Notes: generated from the letters alone by a model not told the origin. DNA of 64,000 nt from Chromobacterium paludis (GCF_008275125.1 NZ_CP043473.1:4154001-4218000); one strand, 5' to 3'; positions 40,344 to 49,508 are shown, numbered from the stretch's first letter. Translations and numbers: made by a program.

Positions 40344-41006
40344 ATGGACGATTGGATGGCTCTGTTCGAGGCGGCGCTGCCGGTGATGCTGAAGGGCGCG
40401 GCGCATACGCTGATGTTTGCGCTGGTCTCCATGGTGTTGGGCTTGGCATTGGGTTTTCTGGTGGCGATGGTGCGCGTGGCGAAGCTGCCCGTCTTGTCGC
40501 AATTGGCGGCGTTTTACGTCAGCGCGCTGCGCGGCACGCCGCTGTTGGTGCAGATTTTTGTCATCTATTACGGATTGCCTGGCGTGGGGATGGAGCTGGA
40601 CCCGGTGCCGGCCGGGGTGTTGGCGCTGACGCTCAACGTGGCGGCCTATCTGTCGGAGAGCCTGCGCGGCGGCATCGCCGGCGTGGCCAAGGGGCAATGG
40701 GACGCGGCGTTTTCCTTGGGCCTGTCCTGGTGGCAGACCATGCGCCACATCATCGCGCCGCAGGCATTGCGCCTGTCGGTGCCCAGCTTGTCCAATAGCT
40801 TGATCTCGCTGATCAAGGACACCTCGCTGGTGTCGGTGATCACGGTGACGGAGTTGATGCTGGCCACCAAGGAAGTGATCGCCCAGACCTTCCAGCCCCT
40901 CCCACTGTATCTAGCCGCCGCAGCCTTGTACTGGCTGATGAGCGCCTTGTTCGAACGCGTGCAGCGATACGTGGAAAACAGGCTGAGCCTGGCTCACCAG
41001 CGTTGA
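40344..41006 (+). CDS. amino-acid ABC transporter permease (His/Glu/Gln/Arg family)
   Basis: A 220-residue membrane protein with about five transmembrane helices and the EAA loop RGGIAGVAKGQWDAAFSLGLS. It has YVSALRGTPLLVQIFVIYYGLP, typical of cystine-type (YecS/TcyL) permeases. AGGGAAGGG precedes the ATG. No ATPase gene is next to it in this window: the following gene is on the other strand, so the ATPase must be elsewhere. Confidence 0.85.
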   Translation: MDDWMALFEAALPVMLKGAAHTLMFALVSMVLGLALGFLVAMVRVAKLPVLSQLAAFYVSALRGTPLLVQIFVIYYGLPGVGMELDPVPAGVLALTLNVAAYLSESLRGGIAGVAKGQWDAAFSLGLSWWQTMRHIIAPQALRLSVPSLSNSLISLIKDTSLVSVITVTELMLATKEVIAQTFQPLPLYLAAAALYWLMSALFERVQRYVENRLSLAHQR

Positions 41007-41027
41007 TTTCCGACAATGTGAGCGATA

Positions 41028-41054
41028 AAGAGAAAGCCCCGCATTCGCGGGGCT
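41028..41054 (-). terminator. terminator between permease and acyl-CoA ligase genes
   Basis: AGCCCCGC/GCGGGGCT stem with a 4-nt loop. The T-rich side (TTTCTCTTT) follows on the minus strand, so it mainly serves the ligase gene; it also lies just after the convergent permease gene. Confidence 0.65.
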
Positions 41055-41061
41055 GAATCGT

Positions 41062-42825
41062 TTAGGCCGGTTCCGGCATGCCGTACATGCCGTCTATCAT
41101 GGCGCGGCAGCGTTCGGCGATGACTTTGCGCCGCAGTTTCAGGGTCGGCGCCAGCTCGCCGGCATCCACGCACCAGGGCTTGTCCAGCAGCGAGAATTTC
41201 TTGATGTGCTCCCAGCTGCCAAAGCAGCGGTTGAAGCGTTTGATCTCGCGGTCTATCAGCTCCACGATCTTGGGATGGCGGCTCATTTCGCAATCGGTGG
41301 TATAGGCGATGCCGTGTTCGGCGCACCACTCCTTCAGCTTCTCGAACAAGGGCACGATCAGCGCGGCGGCGTACTTCTGGCCGTCGCCCACCACCATGAT
41401 CTGGTCGATGAAGGCCGATTCCTTCAGCTTGTTCTCCAGTGCTTGCGGCGCAATGTACTTGCCGTTGCTGGTCTTGAACATTTCCTTCTTGCGGTCGGTG
41501 ATGCGCAGGTAGCCGTTTTCCAGCACGCCGATGTCGCCGGTGTGCAGCCAGCCGTCCTGCAAGGCTTCCGCAGTCAGCTCCGGTTCCTTGTAATAGCCCA
41601 CCATCACGTTGTCGCCGCGCACCAGGATTTCGCCGTCGTCGGCCAGGCGCACTTGCACGCCGGGCAGCGGCAAGCCCACGCTGCCGATGCGCACGCCGTG
41701 CGCCGTGAACGGATTGGCGGAGATCACCGGGGAGCTCTCGGTCATGCCATAGCCCTCGGCCACGGCCACGCCGGCGGCCCAGAACATGCGGGCCAGTCGC
41801 GGTTGCAGCGCGGCGGAGCCGACGTTGATGGAAATCAGCTCGCCGCCCATGCCGGCGCGCCATTTGCTGTATACCAGCTTGTCGGCCAGCGCGTGCTTGA
41901 TGGACTCCAGCAGCGACAACTTGCGGTTGGGATCGAAGGACTCGGCGCGGGCCAGTGCCCATTGGTAGAGGCGGCGCTTGGCGCCGCTGAGATCGCGCGC
42001 CTTGCCCACCAGCTTCTCATGCACTTTTTCCAGCACGCGCGGCACGGCGCTGAAGGTATGCGGCTTGATGTCGGCCAGCGCCGAGGACAGGCATTCCACG
42101 CTGCTGAAATAGATGCCGGTGCCGCTGTACAGGTAGTAGAACACGCCGGCGCGCTCGAAGATGTGCGACAGCGGCAAGAAGCTCAGCGCGCGGCAGCGGC
42201 CTTGCGGCAGACCGGTGAAGGCCGCGGTGGCGACCACGGTGCTCAGCACGTTGCGGTGGCTCAGCATCACGCCCTTGGAGCGGCCGGTGGTGCCGGAGGT
42301 ATAGATGATGGTGTAAACATCGTCGGCACGCACGGCGGCGCGCAGCGCGTCCAGCTCGGACTGGCGTTCGGTGCGGCCATGTTCGGCGATCTCGCGCCAG
42401 GACGGCACGCCCTCGATATCCGTCAGGCCGTAGATGGGGCAGGACAGCTTGCCCAGCGCTTCGTACAGCTTGCGTTGCAATGCAGCACTGCCGGCAAAAG
42501 CCAGCTTGACCTCGGCATGCGCCAGGATATAGCGTGCATCATCAAGGGTGACGGTGGGGTAGAGCGGCACGCTGACCGCGCCGATCTGTTGCAGCGCGAT
42601 ATCCACCAGCACCCACTCGATGCTGTTGTCTGCGGCTATGGCCACCTTGTCGCCGCGCCCTATGCCCAGCTCCAGTAAGCCCAGGCTGAGGCGGTCGACG
42701 GTATCCCGTACTTCGCTGGTCGACAATTGTCGCCACGATTTGCCGGCTTTGGCGGCCAGGCAGTCTGCTCTGGGATATGACTCGAGCTGGTGGGACAGGA
42801 TGTCGAAAACGCGTTCTAGCTTCAT
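41062..42825 (-). CDS. long-chain acyl-CoA synthetase (AMP-forming)
   Basis: Activates fatty acids to acyl-CoA through an acyl-adenylate. The 587-residue ANL-superfamily enzyme has the P-loop motif YTSGTTGRSKGVMLSH (about 172-187), YGMTESSPV, GEILVRGDNVMVGYY, DGWLHTGDIG and the hinge region RKKEMFKTSNGKYIAP with the catalytic Lys. Close to FadD15-like/FAA1-type ligases rather than FadD of E. coli. Single gene on the minus strand. Confidence 0.88.
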   Translation of the reverse strand: MKLERVFDILSHQLESYPRADCLAAKAGKSWRQLSTSEVRDTVDRLSLGLLELGIGRGDKVAIAADNSIEWVLVDIALQQIGAVSVPLYPTVTLDDARYILAHAEVKLAFAGSAALQRKLYEALGKLSCPIYGLTDIEGVPSWREIAEHGRTERQSELDALRAAVRADDVYTIIYTSGTTGRSKGVMLSHRNVLSTVVATAAFTGLPQGRCRALSFLPLSHIFERAGVFYYLYSGTGIYFSSVECLSSALADIKPHTFSAVPRVLEKVHEKLVGKARDLSGAKRRLYQWALARAESFDPNRKLSLLESIKHALADKLVYSKWRAGMGGELISINVGSAALQPRLARMFWAAGVAVAEGYGMTESSPVISANPFTAHGVRIGSVGLPLPGVQVRLADDGEILVRGDNVMVGYYKEPELTAEALQDGWLHTGDIGVLENGYLRITDRKKEMFKTSNGKYIAPQALENKLKESAFIDQIMVVGDGQKYAAALIVPLFEKLKEWCAEHGIAYTTDCEMSRHPKIVELIDREIKRFNRCFGSWEHIKKFSLLDKPWCVDAGELAPTLKLRRKVIAERCRAMIDGMYGMPEPA

Positions 42826-42944
42826 GCAAACGATGGTTTTAATGCGAAACGCTGCAAAATAGCCCTAAAGCCCGGCTATGTAAAGCGAAAAACGGCGCAG
42901 ACTTGGCTGAGATCAGGGCAAGTTGCCGAGATTTGCTCGCAATT

Positions 42945-42976
42945 GCGTTGAAATGGTTGCGATGCGATGAAATGGT
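42945..42976. repeat. 13-bp direct repeats upstream of the transsulfuration gene
   Basis: GCGTTGAAATGGT (42945-42957) and GCGATGAAATGGT (42964-42976), one mismatch, 19 bp apart. They are in the 232-bp region before the gene at 43058. Possible regulator half-sites; no match to a known motif. Confidence 0.35.
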
Positions 42977-43057
42977 CATGGCGAATGCATGATTTGCCGG
43001 CGATTTGCGTTGGATTGTCAGACGGTTTGCCCAAGCTTATGATTTTGAGGAGTTTTT

Positions 43058-44206
43058 GTGAAATTTTCCACTCGCGCCATCCATGTCGGCTACGACAGCG
43101 CCGACCATAACCGGTCGGTGATGCCGCCGCTGTACCAGACCTCGGCCTTTGCTTATGACCATGTCGGGGAAGCCATGCCGTTTGTTTACGCCCGCAGCGG
43201 CAACCCTACGCGCAGCGCGCTGGAAGATTGCCTGGCCAGCCTGGAGGAGGCGCGCCATGGTCTGGCCTTTTCCAGCGGCATGGCGGCGATAGACGCGGTA
43301 TTGCGCGCCAGCCTGAAACCCGGCGATGAAGTGCTGGCCGTGGCCAATCTTTATGGCGGCGCTTATCGTCTGCTGACCCAGGTGATGCAGCCGGCCGGCA
43401 TCCATGTGCGCTTCGTCGACCTGTCCGATCCCGCCCTGTTGGAGGCGGCCATCTCGCCGGCCACGCGGCTGCTGTGGCTGGAGTCGCCCACCAACCCCTT
43501 GCTGGGCCTGGTCGATATCGCGGCACTGAGCGCGATAGCGCATCGTCATGGTGTAAAGGTGGCGGTGGATAATACCTTCGCCACGCCGTATTTGCAGCGG
43601 CCGTTGACGCTGGGGGCGGACATCGTCGTGCATTCGGCCACCAAGTATCTGGGCGGCCATTCCGACGTGCTGCTTGGCCTGGTGGCGGTCAGCGACGACA
43701 AGCTGTTCCAGGACATCCGCTTCGTCCAGAACGCCGCCGGCGCGGTGCCGGGGCCGCAGGATTGCTTCCTGACCCTGCGCGGCATCAAGACCCTGGCGCT
43801 GCGCATGGAGCGGCATTGCGACAATGCGGAGAAGGTGGCGGATTTTCTGAGCCGGCATGACAAGGTGGCCCAGGTTTTCTATCCCGGCCTGCCGGAACAT
43901 CCGGACCATGCGTTGGCCAAGCGGCAGATGAAGCGCTTCGGCGGCATCGTCAGCATCAGGCTGCGCGAAGACAGCCGCGAGGCGGCCAGCCGTTTCGCGC
44001 AAAAACTGCGACTGTTTGCCCTGGCGGAGTCCTTGGGCGGGGTGGAGTCGCTGGTCAACCACAGCTACACCATGTCGCACGGCAGCATGCCGGCGGAGCG
44101 CAAAGCCGCGCTGGGCATCGTGGAGGGAGGCCTGCGCTTGTCGGTGGGCATCGAGGATATCGACGACCTCTTGGCCGATCTGGAACAGGCCCTCGCGGAG
44201 GCATAG
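43058..44206 (+). CDS. trans-sulfuration PLP enzyme (cystathionine gamma-synthase/lyase family)
   Basis: A PLP-dependent enzyme of sulfur amino-acid metabolism (Cys/Met metabolism family). The 382-residue protein has PPLYQTSAFAYD, YARSGNPTR, ASGMAAI-type block, DNTFATPYLQRPL and the PLP lysine K196 in SATKYLGGHSDV. Close relatives include cystathionine gamma-synthase, gamma-lyase and O-acetylhomoserine sulfhydrylase; sequence alone does not separate them here. The start is GTG at 43058, with GAGGAG upstream. The nitronate monooxygenase gene follows after 50 bp. Confidence 0.83.
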   Translation: MKFSTRAIHVGYDSADHNRSVMPPLYQTSAFAYDHVGEAMPFVYARSGNPTRSALEDCLASLEEARHGLAFSSGMAAIDAVLRASLKPGDEVLAVANLYGGAYRLLTQVMQPAGIHVRFVDLSDPALLEAAISPATRLLWLESPTNPLLGLVDIAALSAIAHRHGVKVAVDNTFATPYLQRPLTLGADIVVHSATKYLGGHSDVLLGLVAVSDDKLFQDIRFVQNAAGAVPGPQDCFLTLRGIKTLALRMERHCDNAEKVADFLSRHDKVAQVFYPGLPEHPDHALAKRQMKRFGGIVSIRLREDSREAASRFAQKLRLFALAESLGGVESLVNHSYTMSHGSMPAERKAALGIVEGGLRLSVGIEDIDDLLADLEQALAEA

Positions 44207-44256
44207 TCGGGCAATCATTTGGCGGGCCGCGCGCTCGCGCAATCAGGAGGAAGCGA

Positions 44257-45312
44257 ATGCCGCCAGCGTTTTGGCAACGATTGCAGCTGAAATTACCGGT
44301 GATACAGGCGCCGATGGCCGGCGGCGCGACCACGCCGCAATTGGTGGCGGCGGTGAGCGAGGCGGGCGGCCTGGGCTTTCTGGCCGGGGCCATGCTGTCG
44401 CCGGAGCAGATGCGCGAGGAGGCGGCACGCATCCGCTCGCGCACGGTTCAGCCTTTCGGCATCAATCTGTTCGTGCAGGATGAACCGCTTGCCAGCGCAT
44501 CGGCATTGAAGGGCGCGCTGGATCTGCTGCGGCCCTGGCATGCCGAGCTGGGGCTGAAGCCGCCGACCGCGCCCGGACGGTTCTGCCAGTCATTCGACGC
44601 GCAACTGGCCATGGTGCTGGCCTTGCGCCCGGCGGTGGTCAGCTTCACTTTCGGCATGCTGCGGCCGGAACAGATGCGCGAATTGAAAACGGCCGGAATC
44701 CTGGTGATCGGCACGGCCACCAATCTGGCCGAGGGCCTGGCTTGGGCCGAGCTGGACGCGGATGCGGTATGCGCCCAGGGGCGAGAGGCCGGCGGCCACC
44801 GCGGCACTTTCATCGGGGAGCCGTTGCAGTCGCTGCGCCCCATGCTGTCCTTGGTGTACGAGCTGGCGCAGAATCTGCCGCTGCCGGTGATTGCCGCGGG
44901 CGGCATCATGCACGGCCGCGACATCGCCGCCGCGATGCGCCATGGCGCCCAGGCCTGCCAGCTGGGCACGGCCTTCCTGCGCTGTCCGGAGTCCGGCATC
45001 TCGTCGGCATGGAAGCAGGCCCTGGCCCAGGCCAAGGCTGGCGATACCTGCCTGACTCGCGCGTTCTCCGGCCGCTATGCGCGCGGACTGAGCAATCGTT
45101 ATATCGAGTCGATGTCGCCTTGGCAGGACCAGTTGCCGCCCTATCCGGTGACCAATGCGCTGACCGGCCCGCTGCGCGCGGCTGCCGCCAAGGCGGGGCG
45201 AAGCGATCTGATGTCGCTGTGGGCCGGCGAAAGCGTGGCCGAAGCGCGCGAATTGCCGGCCGCGGAGCTGATGTCCCTGTTGCAGGCGGAGTGGCAGGCC
45301 GCGTATCGCTAG
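44257..45312 (+). CDS. nitronate monooxygenase (2-nitropropane dioxygenase family)
   Basis: An FMN-dependent TIM-barrel enzyme that oxidises nitronates such as propionate-3-nitronate. The 351-residue protein has PVIQAPMAGGATTPQLVAAVSEAGGLGFL, the GREAGGHRG phosphate-binding loop and PVIAAGGIMHGRDIAAAMRHGAQACQLGTAFL. AGGAGG precedes the ATG. Its stop overlaps the convergent peptidase gene by 4 bp. Confidence 0.88.
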   Translation: MPPAFWQRLQLKLPVIQAPMAGGATTPQLVAAVSEAGGLGFLAGAMLSPEQMREEAARIRSRTVQPFGINLFVQDEPLASASALKGALDLLRPWHAELGLKPPTAPGRFCQSFDAQLAMVLALRPAVVSFTFGMLRPEQMRELKTAGILVIGTATNLAEGLAWAELDADAVCAQGREAGGHRGTFIGEPLQSLRPMLSLVYELAQNLPLPVIAAGGIMHGRDIAAAMRHGAQACQLGTAFLRCPESGISSAWKQALAQAKAGDTCLTRAFSGRYARGLSNRYIESMSPWQDQLPPYPVTNALTGPLRAAAAKAGRSDLMSLWAGESVAEARELPAAELMSLLQAEWQAAYR

Positions 45313-46244
45313 GCTGCGCCGCGGTAGATGGCGACCAGGCGGCGTCCCGTGCCGTCTATGGCCGCGCGGTACATGCCTTCGCAGTTGAAAGGCAGGGCCA
45401 CGCGGCCCTGGCGGTCTACGGCGGCCACGCCGCCGCTGCCGCCCATCTTGGCCAACTGACAGTGAATGACGGCGTCGCATGCCGTCTCCAGCGTCTCGTC
45501 CAGGTAGCGCATGCGGGCCGAAATTTCATGGCAGACTGCGGCGCGTATGAAGTATTCGCCGTGGCCGGTGCCGGACACCGCGCAATGCCCGTCTGCCCAG
45601 GTGCCGGCGCCTATCACCGGCGTATCCCCTATGCGGCCCGGCCACTTGGCGGTGCGTCCTCCGGTGGAGGTGGCCGCCGCCAGCCGGCCTTGCGCGTCCA
45701 GCGCCGCGGCGCCGACGGTGCCGTGCTTGCGGTCTTCTGGAATCTCGTCGTCCGCGCCGCCATTGGCCAGCCTTTCCTTTTCCAATAACAGCGCTTGCCA
45801 GCGCTTGTCGGTGTGGAAGTATTCCGGCGCTTGCATCGCCGCGCCGATGCGCGCGGCGAAGTCCTCCGCGGCGGCGTAGCCCAGGGTGACGTGCGGGGTG
45901 GCTTCCATCACCGCACGCGCCAGCAATACCGGGTTGCGCACGCGGGAGAGTCCGGTGACGCTGCCTGCGTCCTGGCGGGCGCCGTCCATCACCGCCGCCT
46001 CCATTTCCTGCTTGCCGTCCAGATTGAAAACCGAGCCGCGGCCGGCATTGAACAGCGGATCGTCTTCCAGCGCGCATACGCAGGCGCAAACGGCGTCCAG
46101 CGCCGAGCCGCCGCCGCGAAGGATGGCGTAGCCGGCGTCCAGCGCGCGCGCCAGGCCGGCGCGGTATTCGCGTTCTTGTTCGGCATCCATATCGCAGCGG
46201 CGCAGCGTGCCGGCGCCGCCGTGCAGGGCCAGGGCGATGGTCAT
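45309..46244 (-). CDS. iaaA: isoaspartyl peptidase/L-asparaginase (Ntn hydrolase)
   Basis: Cleaves isoaspartyl dipeptides and has asparaginase activity. The 311-residue precursor should self-cleave before T176 in HGTVGAAALD to give alpha and beta chains. It contains ALHGGAGT at the start, NAGRGSVFNLDG and the beta-chain STGG and GTGHGEYFIR motifs. Single minus-strand gene, divergent from the Nudix gene at 46316. Confidence 0.88.
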   Translation of the reverse strand: MTIALALHGGAGTLRRCDMDAEQEREYRAGLARALDAGYAILRGGGSALDAVCACVCALEDDPLFNAGRGSVFNLDGKQEMEAAVMDGARQDAGSVTGLSRVRNPVLLARAVMEATPHVTLGYAAAEDFAARIGAAMQAPEYFHTDKRWQALLLEKERLANGGADDEIPEDRKHGTVGAAALDAQGRLAAATSTGGRTAKWPGRIGDTPVIGAGTWADGHCAVSGTGHGEYFIRAAVCHEISARMRYLDETLETACDAVIHCQLAKMGGSGGVAAVDRQGRVALPFNCEGMYRAAIDGTGRRLVAIYRGAA

Positions 46245-46315
46245 GGTGAATCTCCTGATCGGCTTTCAAATCAGCCGCATGATGTTAGCATCGCGTTTTC
46301 GCGACGGAGAGCAAG

Positions 46316-46720
46316 ATGGACGGCATGGATCCAGCCAGCAGCGTACTGATACTGTTGAGCGATGGCCAGCGTTGCGCGTGGCAGCGACGCGCGCGGGATG
46401 ACGACAGCCATCCGGGCTGCCTCGATTTCGCCGCGGGCGGCGGAATCGAGCCGGGCGAGTCGCCGCGGCAAGCGGCTTTGCGGGAGCTGGAAGAGGAGCT
46501 GGGCGTGAGCGGGCTGGATTTGCAGCCGCTGGGCGAGATGACGCTGGACGGCGAATGCTGCGCCCTGTTCCAAGGACGCTTGCCGGATAGCTGGCGGCTG
46601 GGGCCGGAAGTCGATGCCTTGTTGATCTTGGCTTTAGAAGAGATTTCCGCTTGGCCGCGCGAGGGGCTGCATCCGCAACTGGCCGAGTGGCTTGGCAAGG
46701 GGAGTCTGTCCGGCGCATAA
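46316..46720 (+). CDS. Nudix hydrolase
   Basis: A 134-residue single-domain Nudix protein. The box GGGIEPGESPRQAALRELEEELGV fits the G-x5-E-x7-RE-x2-EE-x-G pattern exactly. Substrate unknown; relatives include isopentenyl-diphosphate isomerase-like and ADP-ribose hydrolases. Start at 46316 follows GGAGAGCAAG. The reductase gene follows after 35 bp. Confidence 0.8.
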   Translation: MDGMDPASSVLILLSDGQRCAWQRRARDDDSHPGCLDFAAGGGIEPGESPRQAALRELEEELGVSGLDLQPLGEMTLDGECCALFQGRLPDSWRLGPEVDALLILALEEISAWPREGLHPQLAEWLGKGSLSGA

Positions 46721-46755
46721 TTGTTGAGTAAATTGATCAACAATAGGATTTCGAG

Positions 46756-47547
46756 ATGGACGCCGCCCTGGAAGCCGAGATGCAGCAGAAATACACCACC
46801 GAAACCATTACGGACATGAAGCGCTGGACCGACAAGCTGATCAGCTTCCGGCTGACTCGGCCGGCCGGTTTCCGTTTCGCGCCGGGGCAATTCGCGCGGC
46901 TGGGACTGCCCTTGGAGACCGGCGGACAGGTGTGGCGCGCGTATTCGATGTGCTCGGCGGCTTATGACGAGCATCTGGAGTTCTATTCCATCGTAGTGCC
47001 GGAAGGACAGTTCAGCTCGCGCCTGGCCCTGCTGCAGCCGGGCGGCCAGGTGATGCTGGACAAGCGCGCCATGGGGTTCTTCGAGGCGGACCGGCTGCCG
47101 GATGGCCGCGACCTGTGGCTGCTGGCCACCGGCACCGGCATCGCGCCCTATCTGTCCATCCTGAAGCAGCCCGAAGTGTGGCAACGCTTCGAGCGCATCG
47201 TGCTGGCGCATTGCGTGCGCGAGGCGGAGGAGCTGTCGTTTCAGAACGAGATCGCCGAACTGCGCGACCATCCGTTGTGGGGCGAACACGGCGGCAAGCT
47301 GCAATACCTGCCGGTGGTGACGCGTAACGCGCCGGCCGGCATGTTGAGCCAGCGCATTCCCGCCTTGCTGGAGAGCGGCGAATTGGCCGCGCGCGCCGGC
47401 CTGACGATGTCGCCAGAACACAGCCGCTTCATGCTGTGCGGCAATCCCAAGATGGTGGAGGACACCCACCGCCAGCTGATGAAGATGGGCTACCGCATGA
47501 CCCGGCAGAACGCGCCGGGCCATATCGTGCTGGAAAACGGCTGGTAA
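46756..47547 (+). CDS. fpr: ferredoxin/flavodoxin-NADP+ reductase
   Basis: FAD enzyme that moves electrons between NADPH and ferredoxin or flavodoxin. The 263-residue protein has the FAD motif RAYSMCSA, GTGIAPYLSIL for NADP binding, FMLCGNPKMVEDT and the C-terminal aromatic Trp (ENGW), as in bacterial subclass I Fpr. AGGA precedes the ATG. Ends 3 bp before the convergent LysE-family gene. Confidence 0.92.
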   Translation: MDAALEAEMQQKYTTETITDMKRWTDKLISFRLTRPAGFRFAPGQFARLGLPLETGGQVWRAYSMCSAAYDEHLEFYSIVVPEGQFSSRLALLQPGGQVMLDKRAMGFFEADRLPDGRDLWLLATGTGIAPYLSILKQPEVWQRFERIVLAHCVREAEELSFQNEIAELRDHPLWGEHGGKLQYLPVVTRNAPAGMLSQRIPALLESGELAARAGLTMSPEHSRFMLCGNPKMVEDTHRQLMKMGYRMTRQNAPGHIVLENGW

Positions 47548-47550
47548 AAC

Positions 47551-48172
47551 TCAGCGATTGGATGCCGCCAGCAGGCTGCCGAACAGCAGGAAGCTGGCGC
47601 CGCTGGCCTTGTTGACCAGATGGCCGCCGCGCTCATTGTTCAGCCAGCGGCGCATGGAATGGGCCAGCAAGGCGTAGGCACTGTGGATCAGCACCAGCAG
47701 CGCGCTGTAGCTGCTCACCAGCAGCAGGAATTCGCCCGCGTAATGCGCGCTGCCGGCGGCGATGAATTGCGGGAAGATGGCCAGAAAGAAGAAAATCGAT
47801 TTCGGGTTGCTCATCTGCAGCAGCATGCCGGCGGCGAACTGCCGCCAGGCCGGCTGCCGGCTGCCGGTTGGCCTCGGGCGCGTCGAAGCGGAAGGCCGGC
47901 GCGCGCAGCAGCTTGATGCCCAGATAGAACAAATAGCCGGCGCCCAGCCATTTCAGCGTGGCGAAGGCCAGCGCGGAGGCGGCCAGCAACAGGCCCAGGC
48001 CGGTGGCGGACAGTGCCGCGACGATGAAACTGCCGCTGGCGACGCCTAGTATGCCGGGCAGGCTGCCTTTTAGGCCGAAACGCAGCGCGTTGCCCAGCGA
48101 GTTCAGCACGCCGGGGCCGGGCGTCAAGATGGCCAGGCTAGCCATCAGCAGGAACAGCGGGTAGTGGTGCAT
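47551..48172 (-). pseudogene. LysE/RhtB-family exporter, frameshifted by a 7-bp tandem duplication
   Basis: The N-terminal part is in one frame (start 48172, MHHYPLFLLMASLAILTPGPG; transmembrane helices and GSFIVAALSATGLG) and the C-terminal part in another (LLQMSNPKSIFFFLAIFPQF, then HSAYALLAHSMRRW). Removing one copy of the 7-bp repeat at 47849-47867 joins them seamlessly as PEANRQPAWRQFAAGMLLQ and gives about 207 residues, the normal LysE/RhtB length. As sequenced it is broken. Intact members export amino acids or homoserine lactones. Assembly error is possible. Confidence 0.85.
47849..47867. repeat. 7-bp tandem repeat at the frameshift
   Basis: A 19-bp tract with exact 7-bp period (CTGCCGG unit on the plus strand, 2.7 copies). 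Seven is not a multiple of three, so gain or loss of one unit switches the exporter frame. Confidence 0.9.
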
Positions 48173-48187
48173 GGATTTCTTCCCTTT

Positions 48188-48748
48188 TCAGGCGCTGGCC
48201 TTTGCCAGCGCGCTATCCTCGCGCAGCAGCGACAGATTGATCAGGTCCTGGTAGCGACCCAGCCAGAAGCCGGCCTGGCGTGCGCGGCCCTCCTGTTGGA
48301 AATCCAGGCGCTGCAACAGCTTCAAGGATGCCAGGTTGTCCGGATGCACCTGGGCCTCGATCCGGTTCAGTTCCATATGGTCGAAGCCCCAGGCCAGCGC
48401 GGCGCGCAGCGCTTCGGCCATCAGGCCCTGCCCGTGATGTTCGCGCGCCAGCTCATAGCCCAGCGTGCAGCAACGCCAGCCGCGGTTCCATTTGAACAAG
48501 CCCACGCTGCCGATCAGCGGGCCGCCGCTGCGCAGAGCGACTCCCCAGCGCGTCCCGGGCGCGGGCAAGCTTCGCCAACTGGCGAACGTTTTCACCATCT
48601 GGCTGGCCTGTTCCAGCGTAGTCAGCGGGTCGGAGCCGAACCAGCGCATCGTTTCGGCATCGCCATGGATGGCCAGCAAGGCCGGCGCGTCGTCCGGCGT
48701 GATCTCGCGCAGCGTCAGCCGCTCGGTGAGCAGGGTGGGGAAGTCCAT
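48188..48748 (-). CDS. GNAT-family N-acetyltransferase (RimJ/RimL-like)
   Basis: A 186-residue acetyltransferase of the GNAT_3 type. It starts MDFPTLLTERLTLREITPDDA and has YELAREHHGQGLMAEALRAALAWGF (acetyl-CoA loop) and NRIEAQVHPDNLASLKLLQRLDF. Such proteins acetylate ribosomal protein N termini or small amines; the substrate is unknown. The start at 48748 follows AGGAG; the frame continues open to 49030 but that is the reverse of the next gene's promoter region. Close to the broken exporter (15 bp). Confidence 0.83.
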   Translation of the reverse strand: MDFPTLLTERLTLREITPDDAPALLAIHGDAETMRWFGSDPLTTLEQASQMVKTFASWRSLPAPGTRWGVALRSGGPLIGSVGLFKWNRGWRCCTLGYELAREHHGQGLMAEALRAALAWGFDHMELNRIEAQVHPDNLASLKLLQRLDFQQEGRARQAGFWLGRYQDLINLSLLREDSALAKASA

Positions 48749-48878
48749 GGCAGCTCCTTTTGATAGGACAAGTAGATATACCGTAAAGGCGGGAGCGTTT
48801 CCAGAGTGGAACGAGCTGTCTCCATCGTCACGATGACGGTATGATGAGTGCGCTTCGTAAGCGCTTGAGGAGTCTCCT

Positions 48879-49508
48879 GTGCCCGCCTTGTCCACCCTCC
48901 TGCTGTTTTCCCTCGCCTGCCTCGCCCTGGCCGCCACGCCAGGCCCGGACATGTTGCTGATCGCCAGCCGCAGCGCGGGCCAGGGACTGCGCGCCGGCTT
49001 CGCCACCTTGTTCGGCATCCAGCTCGGCACCTATTGCCATGCGCTGCTGGCGGCGCTGGGTCTGGCCCAGCTATTCGTGCTGGTGCCCATGGCCTATGAC
49101 GCGGTGCGCATTGCCGGCGCCGCCTACCTGCTGTACCTGGCCTGGACCACCTTGCGCAGCAAGAGCGTGCTGCGTTCCTCCAGGGCGGCTGCCGCCGTGC
49201 AGCCCTTGCGCCGCATCGCGCTGCAGGGACTGGCCACCAATCTGCTGAATCCCAAGATGGCGCTGTTCGTGCTGGCGCTGTTCCCGCAGTTCGTCGAGCC
49301 GCAGGTCGGGCCGGTGGCGTTGCAGATCATGTTGTTGGCCACGGTGCTGAACGTGGTGGGCCTTGGCGTCAACGCGCTGGTGATCGTGGCCAGCAGCCGC
49401 ATGGGCAGGACGCTGGCCGGCGGCAAGGGCGGACGGTGGCCGCAATATCTGCTGGCCATGGTGTTTGGCGGCCTCGCCTTGCGGCTGCTGACGGCTTCGC
49501 GGCAGTGA
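48879..49508 (+). CDS. LysE/RhtB-family exporter
   Basis: A 209-residue membrane protein with about six helices and the family start LACLALAATPGPDMLLIASRSAGQGLRAG, plus GLATNLLNPKMALFVLALFPQFV. It exports an amino acid or similar compound. The start is GTG at 48879 with GAGGAG upstream. It is a paralogue of the frameshifted gene at 47551-48172. Confidence 0.85.
   Translation: MPALSTLLLFSLACLALAATPGPDMLLIASRSAGQGLRAGFATLFGIQLGTYCHALLAALGLAQLFVLVPMAYDAVRIAGAAYLLYLAWTTLRSKSVLRSSRAAAAVQPLRRIALQGLATNLLNPKMALFVLALFPQFVEPQVGPVALQIMLLATVLNVVGLGVNALVIVASSRMGRTLAGGKGGRWPQYLLAMVFGGLALRLLTASRQ

Noticed and set aside
48749..49030. 94-codon extension of the acetyltransferase
   Set aside because: It runs antisense through the next gene's start; the GNAT family begins at the chosen ATG with AGGAG in front.
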